A stretch of DNA of 64,000 nucleotides from Aedes albopictus (Eukaryota > Arthropoda > Insecta > Diptera > Culicidae). Positions 56,192 to 64,000 of this stretch are shown here, one piece after another. How positions within the stretch are numbered: position 1 is the first letter of the stretch; every line of letters begins with the position of its first letter. The DNA lies in NCBI RefSeq assembly GCF_035046485.1, contig NC_085137.1, forward strand, positions 458,113,004 through 458,177,003, given 5' to 3'. The position numbers and the translations under genes are program-made. The notes under the pieces were generated by a model that did no database searches, was not told where the DNA came from, and worked only from the letters and a program-made list of their open reading frames with translations.

Positions 56192-57541
56192 ATTTTATTT
56201 CCAAAAAATTCTCGACTTTGATTTTGACAGACGTCAGTTGAACAACGATGCCAGTACTTCTATCAGTTATCAATATCAGTTTTTAGTTATTTGTCATTAT
56301 AGTCAACTTGGCGAATCTTTGGCAAAGCTACAACTACATTCCGAACAGATACTCACTGCCACATGTTATTCTGCTGGCATCCTATCAGCCAGGTGGTCTG
56401 CAACTACCTAACCTTGAAAACATAAAAAAGATAAACCCAGAAATGACCCGTTGCAGACATCGCATCGTAGCGGATATAAAAAAAGTGCACCCAGCGCGAG
56501 TGGCGTAATCTTCCAGCTGCTCCCGGCGTCGCCATGACAGTTAACGCTGAAGTATTATTGTTTTCATTCGAACAGATGAGGGACAAACTGCTCCGCATAA
56601 TCAACAGTAGTGCAACGGAGCAGCAGCAGTCCTTCATGCAGTACTTACACAAGTCTTGTACTCAATCGACCCGTTTGTCCTGATAGCAGAAAGGCGGCTC
56701 GGCGTGACGCGGATAACACGACAAGAACACATGTCCAAGTCCAGTACGCGAAGTGGCAGCGTAGCCAGACTCACCGCTCGCATCGCAGTAGACCTTGACA
56801 GCTGAACAAGGGTCCTGCAATTGCAACTTCTCTCAACACACGCTGCATTCGTCTGTTTGTTGTGATTCCTTCTCCGGGCGACGTGTCTGCTGCCGGCGGA
56901 CCATCAAGAAGTCTGTGATAAAGTGGCAGTGGCGAAGAAAAAGTGAAAATATTTTATTTACTTGTCTCGCGATGCGCGTGGCTTTCGGTTTAGCGAAAAT
57001 ATCACGCCTTATTGGGCAAGAGACGTTATTGTCTGCCGTCCACCGCCGTGTTTCCAGTTCCAGTAGATATTGATTCAATAATGATTCATGACCACTGGGG
57101 ATCGAGTTACCTTTAAAGGAGCTCTTGCGGAGATTCCCGACCGCCCGAGGTTGGCCATGAAATTGTGTCCAACCAAATTGCATCATAGCCTACTTCGGAT
57201 TTGCATTCTGTGCTTTTCCCTCGATCTTCGCTCATCGAAGGGCCCCTCACCGTCGGCGAGGGTCCGCAATTAAAAAACCATTTTTACGCCCCACCAATAA
57301 AAACCCCTGATCGAAGACGGTGGTAATCGATGAAACGGAGAGTCTGACTCCGATTGTGTAGCCCCCGAACGAATGAGGGGGAAGCAGACTAAACGATCGT
57401 TAAGTCGAAAATTATAGACTTTTAATAGTCCGCGTTGTTTCGTCCGATGGTGACTCGGACGGAGGAGGCAACGGGTGTCCATAACTCTCCATTTCACGCT
57501 CATTCATTCGTTGTCGACAACTATGTACGTCGTCGACGAAC

Positions 57542-57571
57542 ATGACGACGACGACGACGACGACGACGATC
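57542..57571. repeat. GAC trinucleotide microsatellite
   Basis: About nine consecutive GAC units (GACGACGACGACGACGAC...). Confidence 0.9.
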
Positions 57572-58226
57572 AAAGGAATGAGCTGTGAAATGAGGTTTTG
57601 AAAACAACACAATTCAGCCAGCCGGTAGCGGAACTAGCACAATTTAGATGACCAAAACGTGCTCCGGAGCTAGGTCTGGGTTGAAAAGGTTTGTTACAAC
57701 GCAACTATGTTATGATTTAGGGTTTGCAGGGATTGAGAATTGGCGGAATCTTGGGCGGAATTGATGAAGACGATTTTTTTTTTTTTGATCAAGTGTCATA
57801 TTCGATCGTTTAAGGAGGTTTAAAGTTTCAAATTGACATTGAATCGATCGAAACGATCAGTTCGTTAACTGTGGTTGAGAACGACACAGTTTGTTCGTTC
57901 AAATGCCACATTTGATCGTTTGTGATCGAAATATGACAGTCAAACGACCTAAACGATCAAAACTGTTCTTTTGTTTGTACATGTCGATCATATCGAATCG
58001 TCTACAGCAAAACCAGTAGTCTGCCACTAGTGTTCGTCGAGACATTGCAGTCCCTGTACCCGTGTTGTGAGATATGGTAAAGTGGTCCAAACAGCGCGAC
58101 TGGTCACCACCACTTGCCGACTCTTTCGTTCCGTAATTATATGTATTATTATTGTTTGCATTCATTGGGTTAACTGCTGCGGCTGTGGTCTAGTCACCGC
58201 AATTCAAAGTGGTGCTTGTTTTGACG

Positions 58227-58268
58227 ACTACGACGACGACGGCGTAGAATATCTGCGTCGTCGTCGTC
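58227..58268. repeat. GAC / GTC inverted trinucleotide hairpin
   Basis: TACGACGACGACGGCG is followed 11 bases later by CGTCGTCGTCGTCG, giving a stable GC-rich stem. Confidence 0.75.
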
Positions 58269-59067
58269 GAAGTTCGCCACAGTCAGTCACCACCCGCCCC
58301 TTTCAGTTAGTTCACTACACTATAGTATAGGTAGTGAGTGCGACATCAGAGGGCGCTCGCCAAATAGTTCCGCGTTTCGGCCAGCTTGAACGAGTTTCAA
58401 GCGCGCACGCTCGCGCGAGTTGTTGTGATGTGATCAGGTGCTGCTGGACCCGAGGACCGAGCGACTGAGCGCCTTAGTCGTCCGTGCGGATGCGGATTAG
58501 AAAACAGGTTTTTGGAGGTAAACCAGTGACCCACGGAAAGGTCGTATCTGTAATTAGGCTGATTAATACACCACTTTGGGGGTGCTGGTTGTGAGCTAAA
58601 AGGATTATCGGCGTTAATTGATGTCGTTCGGAGTTAGATTGAAGGGCCTTTTCCGTTTTGCGTAATTGCTTAATTACTGTATTGTGAGCTTGACGGTATC
58701 CTTAGGAATACAATGTTGCAGCGATATTTTTTGTTATATGATAGCATGTCATTGAACGATTTTATCGTTTAAATGTCAAATTTGATCGTTTCCTTTCCCA
58801 ACCTCTCAGATCGATCGGCAATTCTTATCCTTCGTGATCGTCAATGACCATCATATTCGGTTTTACTTTTCTCAAAGAGGTTGAACGATCCGACGTCTAA
58901 ACTGTGTTGTTTGACCATCAATCGATCCTTATAAACCTCAAACAGCATATTTGAAACGTTCACATACTAAATTTAATCGTTTCCATTATAAGTTTCTTCT
59001 GTGACACATGCAAATTGATCAACAAATCCTGCTTTTCTTTATCCTCAATGACGAATTTTGACAAATA

Positions 59068-60325
59068 TGAAACAAAATGGTATCTGACTTACGTCGTTGG
59101 GCGCAGTTGATCAAAAAGTTTGTGAGTCTCATAGTTAAGCTTTACGGCGAACCCGTGCCGGGAACCATCAGCATTCTACTCACATCCTCACTGATAAAAA
59201 TTACATTTGTATCACATTACCTTGGCACTTTCAGATTTGCTTTCTCTGTGACTGTCACAAAAATCCTCATTTTGCGACCATCACCACTGATATTGGTATG
59301 ATTGTCATGACTCTCTCCTTCACCTCTCGCTGCAGGAAGCAGAGACACACAAAATGGTTTGCGAAACGATGCATATGGATTAGAACAGACACGGCACGAC
59401 GTCACGAATCTTCACGCAGAAAAATAAATTGTAAACACAATTAAATTCTAGTTCAAATCAACCGATTTTTCAGTTTACTATAGCGACAAACTGATTTCTA
59501 GTTTAAACTGAACTGTTCCATTTGTTTGATAATACAAATATTTTCATTTGTCGAAATTTTTGACAGTTTGTTAAAACAAACAGAGATATGGTTTTTTCAA
59601 CATGAAATAATTGATTGATTCAAACGACTGCACTTTTGCCACTAACAAATCCGGAATGTGATTGTTTTGGTGACGGCAGCAACTGAGGCAGCTCGGAAAT
59701 CTATTTTTAGATCGTCGGTAAGCGGATGGCGAGGAGAACGACTAGAAAAAGACAAAAAAAGGGGAAACCGATCAACTTTTTGTGGATGCTGTCGTGAGTA
59801 CCTGCGCGTTATCCATCACGGCCAAAGCTGCACTTGGAAGTTGGCGTGATGGATTTGCTGCACCTTCTTCGCTGTGGCGATGTTGGGGTAAGCATTTTAT
59901 AGATGTGTGAGTGCTTTCGGACTATGTTTATGGTTTTTATTTTGTTGAAACAAATGAAGTTTTTGGCATTATATGAAATGGTGGTAATCGGTTGTTTTTA
60001 TCAATAAACTCTGAATGAAAACAATTAAATATAACTTTGAAATAAGTAAATTCTCAGTTTGATAATCAACCATGCGTTTTATTGTTTTAAACAAGCGCCA
60101 TTTTTCTGCGTGTTATTCGTTTCGCATAGCTCCGTCAGAATGCACACACACACAAAGCGCACCACGTAGTGAGCCCTGTCTACGATGAACTCTCTCACTT
60201 TGCTGAGAGAAATTGACTCTCTCGTAACCCACCGTCGCTGGCAAGAGGTAAAGAGAGTGAAATCAACAAAATGCGTATCATTTATGGCGTGATTTGATAG
60301 TTGCTTTGTATCACTAGCGAGAGGT
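59068..60325 (+). repeat. Composite repeat copy B, with one insertion
   Basis: Collinear with 11649-14185 (GAACCATCAGC, TTTCGCATAGCTCCGTCAG, ATTGACTCTCTCG, GTGAAATCAACAAAATGCG). It lacks the hairpins and inverted-repeat block of copy A but has its own insertion at 59413-60112. Confidence 0.65.
59413..60112. mobile_element. 700-bp TIR element inserted in composite copy B
   Basis: Perfect 13-bp TIRs CACGCAGAAAAAT / ATTTTTCTGCGTG. TT lies on both sides; removing the element and one TT restores AATCTTATTCGTTTCGC, matching AATCTCATTCGTTTCGC in copy A (12106). That supports insertion with a 2-bp duplication. No transposase frame. Confidence 0.75.
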
Positions 60326-60749
60326 CACATCAGATATCTGATCTAAAATTTCTTTCATGATGGTCACGATAATTCGCAGCACTGCGCCGAACGGTATAAT
60401 ATAGACGATTCATCATTTGATTTTGACTGTAATCTTGGTATATAAAGAAACAATTTGACCGTTCAATGTCAAATTTGACAGCTTCCGGTGGAAATAAACT
60501 AGAGCGATCGACTCGTACACACGAGATAGAGAAGCATGGAAGAGGGGGCATTTGCCCTCCTGACTTCAGAGCAAGCTTCAGAGAATATTGACATCTTCTT
60601 ATTTCTAGAATCTTTATATAAGACCAACTCCAAATTCTAAATCTGCATAGTTTTTCATACACGGGAACAGTTAGTAAACTTGAGAAATGCCAGCCAGAAT
60701 TTCTGGAAAATTTAGATAAATTAACTGCATCATATAAACCATTAAGGTA
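60326..60749. other. No gene recognised
   Basis: A 149-residue minus-strand open frame (60330-60779) spans into the TA element and has no domain I recognise. Confidence 0.3.
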
Positions 60750-60956
60750 CACCGGGGCAAGTTGAAACGAGTGGGGCAAGATGAAACGCGAAGTTTTGAA
60801 ATTGATTTCAATACAATTTGAAAATATATCCTTCGCTAAAAGATTGTTTGAATCAAAAACTATGTGTTATGGTAATCAAGTTGTTTACCATCATTATAAA
60901 ACATCATGTTAACCCGCTGTTTCATCTTAGCTCACCCGTTTCAACATGCCTCGCTG
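60750..60956. mobile_element. 207-bp TA-target MITE with GGGGCAAGTTGAAACG ends
   Basis: Left CACCGGGGCAAGTTGAAACG then GTGGGGCAAGATGAAACG; the right end is a decayed reverse complement (CGTTTCAACATGCCTCGCTG). TA flanks (60748-60749 and 60957-60958). The GGGGCAA motif resembles the ends of 44758-45667. Confidence 0.65.
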
Positions 60957-60958
60957 TA

Positions 60959-61540
60959 TATTACTGCAAACAAATTTCAGACAACCGAATGTAAGCCACC
61001 ACACACCCATCCTACCCATGAAGAAGGTTCAATAAAAACCGAAACGTCGGACGTAGAAGCAATCAAATCTGTTGATGCTAGCAGAAACTTCTTTGCTAAT
61101 CAAAGTTCTTTTCTATTTGTCATGTAAATACATTTATGTAAATCGATTTGAGGGAATTTAAAAAAAAAATTGGGAAAATTTATTTATAAAATTAAAGAAA
61201 CTTTGTACCAAGTTCCATGAGACAAATAGAAATTTCTCGATATTTTGGATATTCCAGGAAACGTCGTAGCAGTTCTCGAATTGAAACTTTGAAACTTTCT
61301 TGCAAGCATGAAAATTCTGAAACACTTTCCGGACAAATTCCGTATGAGGCAATTTGGCAATGGCAAATTCCTCTAGAGATTCATTCAGAAGAAGACTAAT
61401 CAAGAATCTACTGAAGAAAGTTCTTGTACAGCTTAAGCGTGTCATGATGAATTCAGCGACGAACATCTTGATTGACTTCCAGGTTTTTGAAAATGGTGAG
61501 AGTCAGAAACGCCCAGAAAGTCCTTGCTGAGATTATTCCA
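60959..61540. other. No gene recognised
   Basis: AT-rich low-copy sequence. Around 61000-61080 a short frame with PPHTHPTHEEGSIKTETSDV lacks any support. Confidence 0.3.
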
Positions 61541-61770
61541 GTATTTCATGATGAAATTTATGAGCATTTCCTGTTAGGATTGCTCCAGGAGTAGCTGTCG
61601 GGACCCTTCAATGGATTTCTCCAAAATTTCCTCCAGGGATGCTCGCAGAGTTTTTTTTTCAGAGATTCTAACACATTTTTTTTGGGATTTCTTCGAGAAT
61701 TCCTAATGGAAACCCATAAGGAACTTATAGTGGGATTCTTCCAAAAATTTCTGCAAGAATTCATCCAGAA
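61541..61770. repeat. Degenerate ~24-bp repeat block
   Basis: TTTCTCCAAAATTTCCTCCA-type text, as at 29-31 kb. Confidence 0.55.
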
Positions 61771-61823
61771 TTCAGCTTTTTTTCCGGGGAGCGACACTAG
61801 TACAATAATATTTCCATAATATT

Positions 61824-62107
61824 TACCGACCACCAGATCTAGGGAAATATCAGAAAAGAATCTTAAAAAAAATACTGACAAAATCAGGGGAAGCGACACT
61901 AGTTTTGCCAAGCCAAAAAACCTCAAAAAAGCAGAAAAAAGACCAAAAAAGTCGCTAAAACCCGCAAAAGTTTTGCGAGTTTTACCGGCTTTTTTCGACT
62001 TGTTTTTGGGGTTTTTCGGCTTGGCAAAACTAGTGTCGTTCCCCCTGATTTTCAGTGATTTTTTCAAGATTCTTTTCTGATATTTCCCTAGATTTGGTGG
62101 TCGTACC
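61824..62107. mobile_element. Foldback element, ~125-bp arms
   Basis: CGACCACCAGATCTAGGGAA, ATATCAGAAAAGAATCTT, AAATCAGGGG and GCGACACTAGTTTTGCCAAG at left pair with the reverse complements at right; GAGCGACACTAGTACAATAA just outside (61789) repeats the inner motif. Centre near 61966. Confidence 0.8.
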
Positions 62108-63060
62108 TCCAGAGATTAAAAGTTTACTTTTTATTCCTTCGGAAACGCTTGCTGGAATTTCTCCTGAAATTCTTGCTGGTATTTCTAGGAATTCGTCTAG
62201 CGATGCATCTAGCAATTTCTTTAGGGGTTTTCCTAGGATTTTTTTTTAAATTTTCTCCATAATTTTCTCTTGGTATTCCTCCAGGCATTCCTGAAGGGAT
62301 TCTTCCAGAAATTCTACCGTGGTTTGATCCAGGGATTTCTCCGGGGATCTGGGAATTTCTTTGTTAAAAAATCTCTTTGGATGCCTTCTGTTATTGCTCT
62401 AGAAATCACTCGAACAAATTTTCCAAGAATTCCTCAGAGGTTTTCTCCAGGATTCTTTAATAGATTTCTCTACATGGTTTCTTCTATGGATTCCTCGGAA
62501 GTTCATCTTGGGATTCCTCCAGGATTTTCTCTCAGTACTCCTCATGGCATTGTTGCAGGAATTCTGTTGTGATTTCATCTGGAACTCCTGCAGAGATTCT
62601 GGAAATTCTTTTGGAATTAATTCTAGAATTTTTCACCGTAATTATTGCAAATTTCCACTGAAACCCCGCCAGATATTCCCGGAACTTTTTTACAGGAATT
62701 TCTCGGATATTTTTTCAGGAATTTAGTCTGGAATCCTAACAGAGATTTCTTCAGCGAGTTCAATAGGATTTTCTCCAATTATTTCGGGATTTCCTACAGT
62801 CATGCCTATAGGAATTTCTTCGAAGATTGCAATAGGTATACTTTCAAAAATTATTTATGGAGTTTCTTGTACAGGTTTCTACAAAAACTACTACACGAGT
62901 TCCTGTAAGGTTTTGTCCTTTACTTCCTCGGATAATTTCACCAGGATTTTTTCCACAGATTCTTCCAGAAATTTCACCTGGAATATCAATCAGCAATTTC
63001 TTCACTAGTTCCGCTTGGTTTTGTTTTAGAGATTTATACAGGGATTGCGCCTGTTCCGCT
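62108..63060. repeat. Degenerate ~24-bp TTCCAGGAATT repeat block
   Basis: TTCTTCCAGAAATTCTACCG- and TTTCTCCAGGATTCTT-type units with irregular spacing. Open frames inside are artefacts. Confidence 0.6.
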
Positions 63061-64000
63061 AAGGCTGCCATATTCGGTCTTCTGCAGACCACAATTACTA
63101 ACTAGGAGAAGGCTGTTTTCTAGTAGGGATGTCATGAGAACAAGAAGAAGTACCAGAAGTGAGCTGTCAATACATAGTTCTAAATGAAATTAACCAAAAA
63201 TTCGCTTCTTTGAACTTCTTTTTAAAATAATCCATTTGTTATTCAACCAGAAGTTTTCCTACAGAATTCTGCAGAAAAGATTAGGAAATTCTTGCTATTA
63301 ACCTTGTTAAAAATTCATCAATTGCTTCTAAAAAGTGAGGGGTGAGAACAAAGGTACATTCCCCTTGGGTGTCCTTCCCCTAGCAAGCGTCGCTGATAGC
63401 AATGGCATCATGACGAGGTGGGCAGTGTGATACTACCGCATTGAGGAATGGAGCTATGTGTGGCGGAGCAAGTTGCCTGAATCGCGAGGTCCCCTATCAT
63501 GCCAAGTGATTCTACCACAGACAAACAGACATACTACTCAAATCGAATTCATCGCACGATTTAACCGTCATTTTGAAAATAAAGTGTGGTACGGACTGTG
63601 CTCACATGTGTCATGGTGGCGCTGCTGTGCCTACATCACCTCTCAATTTCGAAGAGAAATGAACGCGACGCCGTTCAATGTTTACATAAAATGACTCAAT
63701 CATGAACCTTCATTCATGTTTTATGAATAGCTGACGCCACGGGGGAGTCGTCACCTGCAAAAATGTTACATAGACGAGTGCACCGCCCGCTGAAAGTTCA
63801 CTCGGGCCACGAATTTTGACACCACAGCGGGGTCGACTCTCAACAACTTCTACCTAGCTGAAAATTTGTTTAATTTATTGCATCTAGTTTTCGCGATGAA
63901 GTTGCAAAAATATGGGCTAGTGCATTAACTATATGCATATGCATCACTTTAAATGTAAATTCATGTAAGAAATCAAAGAAAAATATTATCAGCGCATTTT
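63061..64000. other. Low-copy DNA, lone family-1 MITE end at 63516
   Basis: CACAGACAAACAGACATACT at 63516 matches the 7-bp-TSD family ends, but no partner end or ATTCTAC duplication was found downstream. No gene recognised. Confidence 0.4.

Larger units (their letters stand above)
56192..59067. other. GC-rich low-copy islands and GATCGTTT motif cluster
   Basis: 56500-58500 is GC-rich with no confident exon. TCAGTTAGTTCACTACAC near 58304 contains an initiator-like TCAGTT. GATCGTTT recurs in both orientations at 57795-57960 and 58750-59000 together with CAAATTTGATCG-type text, so these two tracts may be copies of one repeat. Confidence 0.4.

Noticed and set aside
63516..63700. Fifth copy of the 7-bp-TSD MITE
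   Set aside because: Only one end found; no partner or duplication downstream.
1..64000. Integrated viral sequence
   Set aside because: No frame shows recognisable viral polymerase, nucleoprotein or glycoprotein motifs; the only polymerase-like homology is the retrotransposon remnant.

Overview
This is eukaryotic, non-coding, repeat-dominated nuclear DNA. The best fit is a culicine mosquito of the Aedes type. The support is tRNA-derived SINEs, many short terminal-inverted-repeat (TIR) elements with TA, 7-bp or 8-bp target duplications, long foldback elements, degenerate TTCCAGGAATT-type repeats, and scattered GC-rich low-copy islands with CGTCGTCG runs. The species assignment is inference from repeat style. 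I found no intact protein-coding gene, rRNA or functional tRNA, and no splice-linked exon set I would defend. The only protein-level homology I can support is a decayed non-LTR reverse transcriptase on the minus strand near 39.65-40.85 kb.

Layout. 0-9 kb: a 7-bp-TSD MITE at 191-536, an exact 248-bp tandem duplication at 3276-3771, inverted copies of an AT-rich repeat at 4.2-5.0 and 6.6-7.1 kb, a second 7-bp-TSD MITE at 5741-6000, and a TA element at 8.2-8.7 kb. 9-16 kb: a hAT-like element with a perfect 8-bp duplication (9327-9832), a third 7-bp-TSD MITE (11288-11532), and a composite repeat at 11.65-14.18 kb carrying nested insertions. Its less interrupted paralog lies at 59.07-60.33 kb, so each copy shows roughly where the other was interrupted. 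16-27 kb: two arrays of one 23-bp minisatellite family (16.15-17.6 kb, and a diverged one at 25.76-26.69 kb). They bracket a region where an 0.8-kb repeat lies in inverted copies (19.1-19.9 and 23.66-24.44 kb) around a foldback element and a nested TIR element.

27-46 kb: an alternating A/B tandem satellite (27.4-29.4 kb), long stretches of a degenerate ~24-bp repeat, a ~145-bp tandem array rich in AAGATGGCGGC (31.5-33.8 kb) split by insertions, a ~150-bp tandem array (36.3-39.45 kb) split by a 0.4-kb hAT-like foldback, the retrotransposon remnant, a probable non-autonomous Helitron (42108-43673) with a 7-bp-TSD MITE inside it, a tRNA-derived SINE and a TA element (44758-45667). 46-64 kb: a 1.2-kb element with 21-bp perfect TIRs (47407-48609), further foldbacks, two hAT-like MITEs (55052-55162, and 55608-55959, which has a tRNA-like core), another TA element, and more degenerate repeats.

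GC-rich islands (about 1.05-1.48, 2.6-4.1, 15.3-15.9, 17.75-18.8, 25.1-25.75, 26.95-27.35, 34.0-35.8, 40.95-41.9, 49.1-49.5, 50.7-51.8, 56.5-58.6 kb) stand out between the repeats. They could be promoters, untranslated exons or enhancers of a large gene, but the sequence alone does not show this. The window reads as a long intron or intergenic region in which transposons have repeatedly inserted into satellites and into each other. All repeat boundaries were read by eye.
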